DNA of 34,191 nt, from NCBI RefSeq assembly GCF_946479965.1, contig NZ_CAMLHX010000042.1:1-34191 (forward strand), in the 5' to 3' direction. Each line of letters starts with the position of its first letter. The first letter of the stretch is position 1. Of the stretch, positions 22,186 through 29,785 are shown piece by piece. The notes beneath the pieces were generated by a model, which was given only the letters and a program-made list of their open reading frames with translations, was not told the origin of the DNA and searched no databases. Made by a program: the position numbers and the translations under genes. The DNA is from an uncultured Mucilaginibacter sp. Its GTDB lineage: Bacteria; Bacteroidota; Bacteroidia; Sphingobacteriales; Sphingobacteriaceae.

Positions 22186-24093
22186 ATGAGCGATCAGATT
22201 AAACATGAATGCGGTGTGGCATTTATCCGCTTACTAAAGCCACTCTCTTATTATCAGCAAAAATACGGCACTGCGCTGTACGGCTTAAACAAACTGTATC
22301 TTTTAATGGAAAAACAACACAACCGGGGCCAGGATGGCGCGGGCGTTGCTACCATTAAATTAGATATAGCTCCGGGTAAGCGGTATATAAGCAGGCACCG
22401 TTCAATGGCATCAAATGCTGTGGCAGATATTTTTGAATACATACAGAAGAAATTCGCCGATATTCAAAAAGAAATGCCCGAAAAGCTGCAGGATGCCGAA
22501 TGGTTGAAAGAGCACGTTAGCTTTACCGGCGAAGTTTTATTAGGTCACCTGCGTTACGGCACACACGGAAAGAACAGCATCGAAAGCTGCCATCCTTTTC
22601 TGCGTCAAAACAACTGGATGACACGTAACCTGGTAATTGCGGGCAATTTCAACATGACGAATGTTGATGAGCTATTGCAGCAATTATACGACTTAGGCCA
22701 GCATCCAAAAGAGAAGGCCGATACCGTTACTGTTTTAGAGAAGATAGGCCACTTTTTAGATACCGAGAACCAAGGCTTGTTTGATCAATACAAACGCGAA
22801 GGACTGGATGATAACATGCAGATCAGCAACCTTATCGCCAATGATATGGATGTGGCCAAGATCCTCACCAAATCCGCCCGTAACTGGGATGGTGGTTATA
22901 CCATTGCCGGTATCTTCGGTCATGGTGATGCGTTTGTGATGCGCGATCCGGCTGGTATCCGTCCGGCTTATTACTATTATAACGATGAGATAGTAGTGGC
23001 GGCATCTGAACGCCCTGCCTTGCAAACCGCATTTAATATTCCTATTGATGACATCAAAGAAATAAAGCCTGGTCACGCCCTTATTGTTAAAAAGAATGGC
23101 AGGATCAGCGAGGATATGTTTAGTGAGCCGCAGGAAAGAAAAGCTTGTTCGTTTGAGCGGATCTATTTCTCTCGTGGCAGCGATGCATCAATTTATCGCG
23201 AACGCAAGCAGTTAGGTCGCTTGCTTTGCCCGCAGATATTGGATGCAGTTAATCATGATATCAAGAATACCGTATTCTCTTACATTCCGAACACCGCCGA
23301 GGTGGCTTTTTATGGAATGGTAGAGGGCGTACACAAATACATAAAAAAATACCAACGCGACAGGCTGCTTAACCGCGAAGACAAGATAAGTGAAGAAGAA
23401 CTAACCGAAGTGCTTTGCATGGCACCACGTGTTGAAAAAATAGCCATTAAAGATGTTAAGCTCCGCACCTTCATTACGCAGGATGCCGACCGCAGCGAGA
23501 TGGTGGCCCATGTTTACGATAGCACTTACGGGCTTATAAAAAACGGTACCGACACGCTGGTGATACTGGATGACTCCATCGTTCGCGGTACTACATTGAA
23601 GCAAAGTATCCTTAAAATTCTGGATAGGTTGGGCCCTAAAAAAATAATCGTGGTATCGTCTGCTCCGCAGATACGCTATCCTGATTGCTACGGCATTGAT
23701 ATGTCGCGGATGGGTGAGTTTGTGGCTTTTGAGGCAGCTATAAGCTTGCTGAAGGAGCAGGGCAAAGACAGCGTTATACTGGACACTTATCAAAAGTGTA
23801 AAGACAGTGCCTCATTACCTAAGGAGCAGGCCAGCAATTACGTTAAGGCTATTTACGAGCAATTTACAGATCAGCAGATATCAGACCGTATAGCGCAGAT
23901 CATTACGCCGAAAGAGATCAACTGCGAGGTGCATGTAATTTACCAGACTTTGGATAACCTGCACAAGGCCTGTCCTGACCATACCGGCGACTGGTATTTT
24001 TCGGGTAACTTCCCAACTCCGGGTGGTAACAAGGTGGTTAACCGCGCCTTTGTTAACTGGATGGAAGGCAAGAACCAACGCGCATACATGTAA
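22186..24093 (+). CDS. purF: Long-form amidophosphoribosyltransferase (PurF family)
   Basis: PurF uses glutamine to convert PRPP to phosphoribosylamine, the first step of purine synthesis. The 635-residue protein has both domains: an N-terminal glutaminase starting KHECGVAFI, where C9 would be the nucleophile after processing of the first residues, plus NRGQDGAG, LLGHLRYGTHG and GNFNMTN; and a C-terminal phosphoribosyltransferase domain with the PRPP motif VILDDSIVRGTT (about 458-469). Canonical bacterial PurF is near 470-510 residues; here extra sequence lies in the glutaminase domain (about 60-115 and 165-230) and at the C-terminus. The long form is, to my recollection, typical of Bacteroidota, which often also carry a short PurF. 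It is a stand-alone gene between two terminators. Confidence 0.9.
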   Translation: MSDQIKHECGVAFIRLLKPLSYYQQKYGTALYGLNKLYLLMEKQHNRGQDGAGVATIKLDIAPGKRYISRHRSMASNAVADIFEYIQKKFADIQKEMPEKLQDAEWLKEHVSFTGEVLLGHLRYGTHGKNSIESCHPFLRQNNWMTRNLVIAGNFNMTNVDELLQQLYDLGQHPKEKADTVTVLEKIGHFLDTENQGLFDQYKREGLDDNMQISNLIANDMDVAKILTKSARNWDGGYTIAGIFGHGDAFVMRDPAGIRPAYYYYNDEIVVAASERPALQTAFNIPIDDIKEIKPGHALIVKKNGRISEDMFSEPQERKACSFERIYFSRGSDASIYRERKQLGRLLCPQILDAVNHDIKNTVFSYIPNTAEVAFYGMVEGVHKYIKKYQRDRLLNREDKISEEELTEVLCMAPRVEKIAIKDVKLRTFITQDADRSEMVAHVYDSTYGLIKNGTDTLVILDDSIVRGTTLKQSILKILDRLGPKKIIVVSSAPQIRYPDCYGIDMSRMGEFVAFEAAISLLKEQGKDSVILDTYQKCKDSASLPKEQASNYVKAIYEQFTDQQISDRIAQIITPKEINCEVHVIYQTLDNLHKACPDHTGDWYFSGNFPTPGGNKVVNRAFVNWMEGKNQRAYM

Positions 24094-24100
24094 GATTGCA

Positions 24101-24312
24101 GGTGATCCAAAAAATATGCGTTACCCTTGTTTAAAAAATTCAATTGTCTGATTATTAGAATATTTAATTCTTTGAGTTGCAACAACTTTTAAGTCAGTAA
24201 ACTTAGCTATAAATAGTATGTAAGTGTCTTGTTTTCAATATGTTGAAAATTTAATAAATCGACACTTTTTTGGATCACTTTGGATCATTTTGGATCACCC
24301 TTGGATCGATTT
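24101..24312. repeat. TGGATC-box array with an inverted copy, and a nested stem-loop, in the convergent spacer
   Basis: Four TGGATC boxes start at 24271, 24281, 24291 and 24302, so they are 10, 10 and 11 bases apart. An inverted copy, GGTGATCCAAAA (24101-24112), is complementary to 24288-24299. Between them is a nested stem: AAGTGTC (24222-24228) with GACACTT (24261-24267), and inside it TTTTCAA-TATG-TTGAAAA (24232-24249). The GACACT arm runs into six Ts, so it may also terminate purF. The 275-base spacer holds no gene that I can support. Confidence 0.6.
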
Positions 24313-24324
24313 TTTTCAAATACA

Positions 24325-24357
24325 AAAAGCCCCTTTCTTTTCAGGAAAGGGGCTTTT
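24325..24357. terminator. Bidirectional terminator between purF and the DUF1304 gene
   Basis: A perfect 13-bp stem, AAAAGCCCCTTTC (24325-24337) and GAAAGGGGCTTTT (24345-24357), encloses a 7-base loop. A tracts and T tracts flank both sides, so it serves the convergent purF (+) and DUF1304 (-) genes. Confidence 0.93.
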
Positions 24358-24368
24358 ATGTATAAATA

Positions 24369-24734
24369 CTATCGGCTCAATAACACCACAGTAAATGCAA
24401 CTATAGCCGGAAGTGCCTGAACAAAGAATATCTTTTTAGATGAGGTTACAGCACCGTAAATACCGGCAATAATCACACATCCCAGAAAAAATAGCGCGAC
24501 GTTATTTTGCCATATCGCATCGCTAATAAATAAGCTCCAAACAAGCCCGGCAGAGAGAAAGCCGTTATAAAGACCCTGATTAGCTGCTAATATTTTGGTT
24601 GGTGTGAACAGATCTTGCGGCAAACTTGTAAATACCTTTTTACCTACGCTTTCCCACCCGAACATTTCAATCCACAGTATGATAAGATGTTCTATTGCAA
24701 TAATGGCAATGAAGATTTTAGCTGTTTCTATCAT
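24369..24734 (-). CDS. DUF1304 small integral membrane protein
   Basis: This 121-residue protein has four hydrophobic segments and no enzymatic motif. The DUF1304 hallmarks are IAIEHLIILWIEMFGW at the N-terminus and ANQGLYNGFLSAGLVWSLF in the middle, followed by IIAGIYGAVTSSKKI. The family is placed in the bacterial inner membrane and has no known function. The start codon at 24734 lies only 17 bases from the terminator of the upstream minus-strand gene, leaving little room for its own promoter, so partial read-through is possible. Confidence 0.9.
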   Translation of the reverse strand: MIETAKIFIAIIAIEHLIILWIEMFGWESVGKKVFTSLPQDLFTPTKILAANQGLYNGFLSAGLVWSLFISDAIWQNNVALFFLGCVIIAGIYGAVTSSKKIFFVQALPAIVAFTVVLLSR

Positions 24735-24750
24735 ACCGTAATATTAAACA

Positions 24751-24780
24751 AAAAAGACCTCTAAAATCAGAGGTCTTTTT
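24751..24780 (-). terminator. Terminator after the DinB-like gene
   Basis: A perfect 12-bp stem, AAAAAGACCTCT (24751-24762) and AGAGGTCTTTTT (24769-24780), encloses a 6-base loop. It lies 21 bases downstream of the minus-strand DinB-like gene and just upstream of the DUF1304 start. Confidence 0.9.
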
Positions 24781-24800
24781 AGAGATCTTTTTATTGAAGC

Positions 24801-25319
24801 TTAGAACAACATTTCCGCTGGCGGCTTAACACCTTTTAAACGCAGGTAAGGCGTGGTTTGGCCACGGTGGTGAGTTTGGTGCTCAAACGCTTTTGCAAAA
24901 GCCAGCCCTTTTGTGGTTTTCATGGTAAACAGGGTTATTTCCTGTGTCAACTCAGCAACCGGAACGCTTTGAATCGTGGCAATAGCATAATCATAGCTAT
25001 CTAGTACCGCTTTTGTTACAGCTTCTTTTGTTGGTGTTACTGTATCTTCCAATTTTGTCTGGGCCGGAGGGGTTTTACCTACAGCACTGGCAGTAAACAT
25101 ATAGTTAGCGTCTGCCAGGTGCAGCATTTGCTTTGCAAATGAGCGCACATCCGGGGTAGCTTGAAACGTATAACCATCTGCCGGCATGGCATCTAAATAA
25201 GCTTTAGTGTAAGCTTTGGCGCGGGTCCATTCTGCAATATTTTGTTCCTTGGTTATCTGCGCAAAGGCGGTTGTACAGGCAATGGCCAGCATACCGAATA
25301 AAAGTGTCAGTTTTTTCAT
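24801..25319 (-). CDS. Secreted DinB-like (YfiT/DinB fold) metal-binding protein
   Basis: This 172-residue protein has a signal peptide (MKKLTLLFGMLAIACTTAFA) and then a four-helix DinB-fold sequence. Likely metal ligands form the usual three-His set: H67 in QMLHLADANY, H147 and H151 in HQTHHRGQ. This DinB family is unrelated to DNA polymerase IV despite the shared name; members include thiol-dependent enzymes such as bacillithiol S-transferases, and many have no known function. A periplasmic or exported location is unusual for the fold but, as I recall, common in Bacteroidota. Its own terminator lies at 24751-24780. Confidence 0.87.
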   Translation of the reverse strand: MKKLTLLFGMLAIACTTAFAQITKEQNIAEWTRAKAYTKAYLDAMPADGYTFQATPDVRSFAKQMLHLADANYMFTASAVGKTPPAQTKLEDTVTPTKEAVTKAVLDSYDYAIATIQSVPVAELTQEITLFTMKTTKGLAFAKAFEHQTHHRGQTTPYLRLKGVKPPAEMLF

Positions 25320-25404
25320 GTGAGTTTAATGGTTTTTTGTTTGTTTTTAAAGTTAGCTAAAAATATTTCTATCCATTTTCAGTTTTGCGTCATTTTACCC
25401 GGTA

Positions 25405-25962
25405 TTAAAAAGGCATCAGCCTGTTACCAAAATAAAGCTCTTTATAAGGCCGCCATTCTGCATGCTCTGCAAAAGTTTCGCGGTGTAGTATCGTCAGGCT
25501 GTTGGCTTTAAAGCTGGTTTCGTAATTGCTGTTTTCAAAATAGGGCCACAGCTTTTTAAATGCCGAAGGCGAAATGTTTTTTAAAACAGTGATATGAGGT
25601 ACAAAATCTGCTTTAATGCCCATCTGCTTGCGCAATAACTTAAACCAATTATGGTTGGGCGGCATTACATCTACATTGGCATAAATGGTAAAACCCACAG
25701 CACCATGCTTAAAAAAGTTAAAATTCTTAATCTGTAATTCGGCCGGCTGCATTGTTTGCAGGCGTTTTTCCATTTGGAGCATAAAAGGATCAACCATAAA
25801 TGGTTTGCAACGCTGCTGATGGTATATGCTGATGTGTGCAATGGAATGCATCCCCATAAATAGCCCTATCTTATTTGCAGATGCGCGTTTGTATTTGCTT
25901 ATCTGCTTAATAACCTCGTCGGGCGGAGAAATGATCATCAAGTAATCTTTATAGCTTTCCAT
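25405..25962 (-). CDS. 2H phosphoesterase / 2'-5' RNA ligase-family protein
   Basis: This 185-residue protein carries the two H-x-S/T motifs that define the 2H phosphoesterase fold: H43-I-S45 in AHISIY and H123-I-T125 in VPHITVLKN, about 80 residues apart as expected. The family includes RNA 2',3'-cyclic phosphodiesterases (LigT/ThpR) and related enzymes; which substrate is used here is not shown. It is probably cytosolic, with no signal peptide. It is divergent from dinB, with 75 bases between the two start codons, so the two genes may share a regulatory region. Confidence 0.85.
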   Translation of the reverse strand: MESYKDYLMIISPPDEVIKQISKYKRASANKIGLFMGMHSIAHISIYHQQRCKPFMVDPFMLQMEKRLQTMQPAELQIKNFNFFKHGAVGFTIYANVDVMPPNHNWFKLLRKQMGIKADFVPHITVLKNISPSAFKKLWPYFENSNYETSFKANSLTILHRETFAEHAEWRPYKELYFGNRLMPF

Positions 25963-26037
25963 TTCGTTGTACAGATAACGCCCGCAATTTTGCTAAAAAT
26001 ATTAGTATTATAAAATTTATTTATCGACATTTGTGTT

Positions 26038-27222
26038 ATGGAACACAAGCGGTGGATAGTACATATTGACCTTGATTCTTTTTTCGTTTCTGTTGAGCGA
26101 AAGTTTGATCCATCGCTTATTGGTAAGCCGGTGTTGATTGGTGGCTCTGCCGAGCGGGGTGTGGTGGCATCATGCAGTTACGAGGCGCGTAAATTTGGCA
26201 TCCACTCTGCCATGCCTATGAAACAAGCCATGCGTTTGTGCCCACACGCAACGGTTATCCGTGGGTCGCATGGGCTTTATTCTGAAGCCTCTCGCGAGGT
26301 TACGCAAATCATCCATGATAGTGTTCCGCTTTATCAAAAAACGTCTGTAGACGAGTTCTATATCGACCTGACGGGTATGGACCGTTACCATGACAGTTAC
26401 CAACTGGCTACCGAATTGCGGCAACGGGTTATCCGCGAAACAGGTCTGCCTATTTCCTTCGGGATGGCCTCCACCAAAACCGTTGCAAAGATGGCGACAA
26501 ACCAGTCTAAACCTAACGGACAATTGCTGATACCACACGGTAGCGAAGCAGCGTTTATGGCGCCGTTGCCCATCCGTAAAATACCTATGCTGGGCGAAAA
26601 GGCCTGCGAAAAATTGTACCAGTTTGGAATTGAAAAGATAGAACACCTGCAAAAAGCCGATGTACGTTTTCTGGAAACCATTTTCGGCAAGTTTGGTCGC
26701 AATATTTGGGAGCGCGCACATGGGTTGGACGAAAGCGAGATCGAACCGGGGCACGACCGCAAATCCATGTCGACCGAAAATACTTTTCATAACAACGTTG
26801 CTGATGCCAAAACGTTGGAGTCTACTTTGGTATCAATGACGGAGGAGTTATCATCAAAGCTGCGCCGCGAAGGCTTGTTAAGCTCCTGCCTGGCTATCAA
26901 ACTGCGCTACGCCAATTTCGAAACGCATACCGTGCAGGAAAAAATCCCCCTTACAGCGGCTGAGCATATATTGATACCCGGTGTAAAAAACCTGCTTAAA
27001 AAAGCCTGGAACCAAAACCGGCCGGTGCGTTTAATAGGGGTAAGGTTAAGTAATTTAACGCAAGGCAGCTACCAGATCAACCTGTTTGAGGATAACGAGG
27101 AGCGCATCAGATTGTACCAGGCTATGGATACCATCAACTTTAAGTTTGGCGATAAAACCGTTTGCAGGGCCGCCGGTATGGCTATTGGGACAAGGAATTT
27201 TAATCCGTTTATGCGGGGGTGA
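26038..27222 (+). CDS. dinB: DNA polymerase IV (Y-family)
   Basis: Pol IV is a low-fidelity polymerase that copies past DNA lesions. The 394-residue protein has metal-binding D11 in HIDLDSFFVSVE and D105-E106 in SVDEFYIDLT, with the Y-family blocks SYEARKFGIHSAMP, SFGMASTKTVAKMATNQSKP, the helix-hairpin-helix region around KIPMLGEKACEKLYQFGIEK, and a little-finger domain. QINLF at residues 346-350 resembles a sliding-clamp binding motif, here followed by about 44 more residues rather than lying at the extreme C-terminus. It is divergent from the 2H phosphoesterase gene. I find no clear LexA-type operator. Confidence 0.95.
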   Translation: MEHKRWIVHIDLDSFFVSVERKFDPSLIGKPVLIGGSAERGVVASCSYEARKFGIHSAMPMKQAMRLCPHATVIRGSHGLYSEASREVTQIIHDSVPLYQKTSVDEFYIDLTGMDRYHDSYQLATELRQRVIRETGLPISFGMASTKTVAKMATNQSKPNGQLLIPHGSEAAFMAPLPIRKIPMLGEKACEKLYQFGIEKIEHLQKADVRFLETIFGKFGRNIWERAHGLDESEIEPGHDRKSMSTENTFHNNVADAKTLESTLVSMTEELSSKLRREGLLSSCLAIKLRYANFETHTVQEKIPLTAAEHILIPGVKNLLKKAWNQNRPVRLIGVRLSNLTQGSYQINLFEDNEERIRLYQAMDTINFKFGDKTVCRAAGMAIGTRNFNPFMRG

Positions 27223-27235
27223 ACAAGCGGGCGAG

Positions 27236-27394
27236 TTTACTCACCCGACTTCGCTGCGCTTGTCACCCTATCTTCCGCAAGCGGGAAAGAGGGGGCCGGG
27301 CAAAAAAATAGAAAAACAAAATAACATCTTTCACCCTCTTTCCGCCTACAGCGAAGAGAGGGTCGACCAGCGAAGCGTCGTCGGGGTGAGTAAA
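27236..27394. repeat. 159-bp palindromic intergenic element with terminal inverted repeats
   Basis: The ends are near-perfect inverted repeats: TTTACTCACCC from 27236 and GGGTGAGTAAA to 27394. Complementarity continues inward for about 60 bases on each side with a few mismatches and small gaps, including the blocks CTTCGCTG.., GACCCT and CGGAAAGAGGG. The centre is an A-rich loop (about 27300-27325). It starts 14 bases after the dinB stop and has higher GC content than the genes beside it. Similar hairpin elements are, to my recollection, scattered in Sphingobacteriaceae genomes. No ORF in it is convincing. Confidence 0.8.
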
Positions 27395-27396
27395 TC

Positions 27397-27417
27397 TGCG
27401 CGCGATAGTCTGCGCGC
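27397..27417. repeat. GCGCGC direct/inverted repeat at the end of the L,D-transpeptidase gene
   Basis: CTGCGCGC occurs twice here (27397-27404 and 27410-27417), separated by GATAG or similar. GCGCGC is self-complementary, so it can also form a 6-bp hairpin. It lies just downstream of the minus-strand stop codon at 27418-27420, but has no T run, so it is at most a weak terminator. Confidence 0.4.
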
Positions 27418-28221
27418 TTATTTCCTAATATCTATCAACGTACCCGATAACACATATTTAAACAACGTATCCATATCCTTGTTGCTTAAAGCAATGCAGC
27501 CGTTTGTCCAATCTTTCGCATTAACCCGATCCGGTTGTGTGCCGTGGATCATTACGCCTACACCCGGTTTAATGTTCCGTTTAATAGCGTAAGCCTTATC
27601 TATGGCATTGGGATAGGAGATCCAGAAGCTTTTATAATATTTATCCTCTCTGTCGGTCTTATTGTCTACATAATAAACGCCTTCAGGGGTTCGCCAGTCA
27701 CCCTCCTTTTGTTTATCACCTATAGGATTTCTTCCGAGGTCTATCTCAAACTTAAAAATACCTTGGCCCTTTCGCTGAAGCAGCATTACTCTGCGGCTTT
27801 TGAACACCAGGATACTGTCGGCCGTTGAAAATGTTGCGGCAATGTCCCTGAATTTTTCTTCGTTTGTTTTTTTAACGTCCCTGTTCCTGAAAGCCTTCCA
27901 ACGGGGCCAGCGGGCAATTGCATAATCATCGCGCTTTAAGGTCTCTAATCCCATTGCTGTATACCGTTGCAATTTAAAAACCTTGCGGTTTCTGTAAATC
28001 ATCCCTTCGTTGTTAAATATAACGGCAATGTATTGCCTGAAATTAAGTTTATTGCCTGCATCATCAATTACAATTTGCGTGGTGTCAATGCCTTTAGGCA
28101 TCATTTTCATGATAGAACCAACATCAAGTGGCAACTCTTCATCAGATCCCGGAGTGTGGCAAGCACCTATGCATAGCAGCAGTAACAGGGCAGAAAAAAA
28201 ATAAGGTTTTAAAAGAGGCAT
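27418..28221 (-). CDS. L,D-transpeptidase (YkuD) lipoprotein
   Basis: This 267-residue protein has a lipoprotein signal peptide (MPLLKPYFFSALLLLLCIGA) with lipid-modified C21 (lipobox CIGAC). The catalytic YkuD domain occupies the C-terminal half: RTPEGVYYVDNK, then IHGTQPDR with H226, then TNGCIALSN with catalytic C242. YkuD enzymes form 3-3 peptidoglycan cross-links or attach proteins to the wall. The commonly found S-H-G-C is here T-N-G-C; a non-His residue at this place occurs in YafK-like members. The N-terminal region (35-130) is not a recognised domain. The product should face the periplasm. Confidence 0.9.
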   Translation of the reverse strand: MPLLKPYFFSALLLLLCIGACHTPGSDEELPLDVGSIMKMMPKGIDTTQIVIDDAGNKLNFRQYIAVIFNNEGMIYRNRKVFKLQRYTAMGLETLKRDDYAIARWPRWKAFRNRDVKKTNEEKFRDIAATFSTADSILVFKSRRVMLLQRKGQGIFKFEIDLGRNPIGDKQKEGDWRTPEGVYYVDNKTDREDKYYKSFWISYPNAIDKAYAIKRNIKPGVGVMIHGTQPDRVNAKDWTNGCIALSNKDMDTLFKYVLSGTLIDIRK

Positions 28222-28335
28222 AGGTTAAAGATAACGAAATAGTTAGTTATGGCAACAGTCGATGTACACACAATAGAATAGATGTAAATAAATAATGCTT
28301 ATCTTAATGCCGCTAAGCAACGCATCACAACACTT

Positions 28336-29661
28336 ATGGCAAACCCCGGTACAGAACAGTTAAAGCGAGTTTTAAAGCCGGTGCACCTGTGGGCAATAGG
28401 GGTGGGGTTGGTAATATCAGGTGAGTACTTCGGCTGGAACTACGGCTGGGGAGTATCAGGCACCATCGGCATGCTGATAGCCACCCTGGTTATCACGGTG
28501 ATGTATATCACCTTTATTTTTAGCTATACCGAACTAACGGCCGCAATACCGCATGCAGGCGGCGCGTTTGCCTATGCTTACCGCGCCATGGGGCCGTTTG
28601 GTGGATTGATAGCCGGGTATGCAACCCTTATCGACTTTTTATTAGCAACACCCGCCATTGCCGTTTCATTAGGCAGTTATATGCATTTTCTGTATCCGGC
28701 TATACCAATAGTGCAGTCGGCGCTGATTTTTAATACGGCTTTTATTTTGCTGAATATATCTGGAGTAAAGGAGTCGGCTGTGTTTTCGGTGTTTATAACG
28801 GTACTGGCGGTAGCCGAATTGTTACTATACATCGGCGTAATAGCCCCTCATTTTAAAATGGAGAATTACCTTACTGATCCAATGCCTTTTGGCTGGGCGG
28901 GTGTGTTTGCAGCACTGCCATTTGCGGTTTGGTTCTACCTGGCTATTGAGGGAATGGCGATGGTTGCTGAAGAAGTGAAAGAGCCAAAAAAGAACATCCC
29001 GAAAGGATATATTTCTGCGTTGGCAACGTTGGTGCTGCTGGCCCTGGCGGTAATGATTTTAACCGGCGGTTTATCCGACTGGCACAAACTAAGTAACCTT
29101 GATTACCCTTTACCCGAAGCTATCGGACTGGTGATGGGCAAAACCGCTGGTTTAACAAAAATATTTGCCAGCATAGGCCTTTTCGGGCTCATCGCTTCGT
29201 TACACGGTATTATCCTGGCATCATCACGACAGATATTTGCCATGGCGCGCAGCGGCTATTTACCTGTTGGACTGGCAAAGGTGAATCATAAATTTAAAAC
29301 GCCGCATTGGGCAATTATAGCAAGCGGTGTGGTAAGTTTTATTGCAATAATTAATGGCACTACGGCACAGATTATTGTACTATCGGTATTAGGCGCAGTA
29401 GTAATGTATATGATGAGTATGCTGAGCCTGTTTATTTTACGGAAGAAGGAACCTAATTTAGACAGGCCTTTTACATCGCCGTTTTACCCTGTGTTTCCGG
29501 CTATCGCTTTGTTGTTATCTGCCGTTTGTCTTGTTTCTATTATCTATTTTAATATTAAAGTAAGCCTTATATTCTTTGCTTTACTAGCTGTTGCGATAGC
29601 TATTTTTATGCTGATGGGAAAACATAAAGTGAAGATAATGAATGACGACTTATTAGGATAA
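28336..29661 (+). CDS. eat: Ethanolamine permease (APC superfamily)
   Basis: This 441-residue protein has about 12 membrane helices of the amino acid-polyamine-organocation type. The opening LWAIGVGLVISGEYFGWNYG and the following AAIPHAGGAFAYAYRAMGPF are typical of the Eat-type ethanolamine permease. The middle segment AMVAEEVKEPKKNIPKGYIS is a general APC motif. It imports ethanolamine across the inner membrane as a proton- or cation-coupled carrier (inferred). The assignment is strengthened by eutB and eutC directly downstream. The 114-base upstream spacer has no clear -7 element. Confidence 0.92.
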   Translation: MANPGTEQLKRVLKPVHLWAIGVGLVISGEYFGWNYGWGVSGTIGMLIATLVITVMYITFIFSYTELTAAIPHAGGAFAYAYRAMGPFGGLIAGYATLIDFLLATPAIAVSLGSYMHFLYPAIPIVQSALIFNTAFILLNISGVKESAVFSVFITVLAVAELLLYIGVIAPHFKMENYLTDPMPFGWAGVFAALPFAVWFYLAIEGMAMVAEEVKEPKKNIPKGYISALATLVLLALAVMILTGGLSDWHKLSNLDYPLPEAIGLVMGKTAGLTKIFASIGLFGLIASLHGIILASSRQIFAMARSGYLPVGLAKVNHKFKTPHWAIIASGVVSFIAIINGTTAQIIVLSVLGAVVMYMMSMLSLFILRKKEPNLDRPFTSPFYPVFPAIALLLSAVCLVSIIYFNIKVSLIFFALLAVAIAIFMLMGKHKVKIMNDDLLG

Positions 29662-29783
29662 TTATTGAATTATTGGGTTATTGAATTATTGATTGAGTGA
29701 TTAATTATTGAATTAGATAACCACTAATGACCAATGACCCAATGACCATCAACCATGATCTATGAACCACCAATCATGAACCA
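29662..29783 (+). repeat. Word-like repeats in the eat-eutB spacer
   Basis: TTATTGAATTATTG occurs at 29662-29675 and again at 29678-29691, followed by more ATTATTGAATTA words, then AATGACC words (about 29726-29747) and ATGAACC words. The segment 29748-29767 matches 3417-3436, before nadK, at 17 of 20 positions. The repeats end within a few bases of the eutB ATG (29786). Confidence 0.7.
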
Positions 29784-29785
29784 AC

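Noticed and set aside
27086..27592. A + strand 168-codon ORF over the dinB end, the palindrome and the L,D-transpeptidase end
   Set aside because: It overlaps two real genes out of frame and its middle is the palindromic element; no domain is seen.
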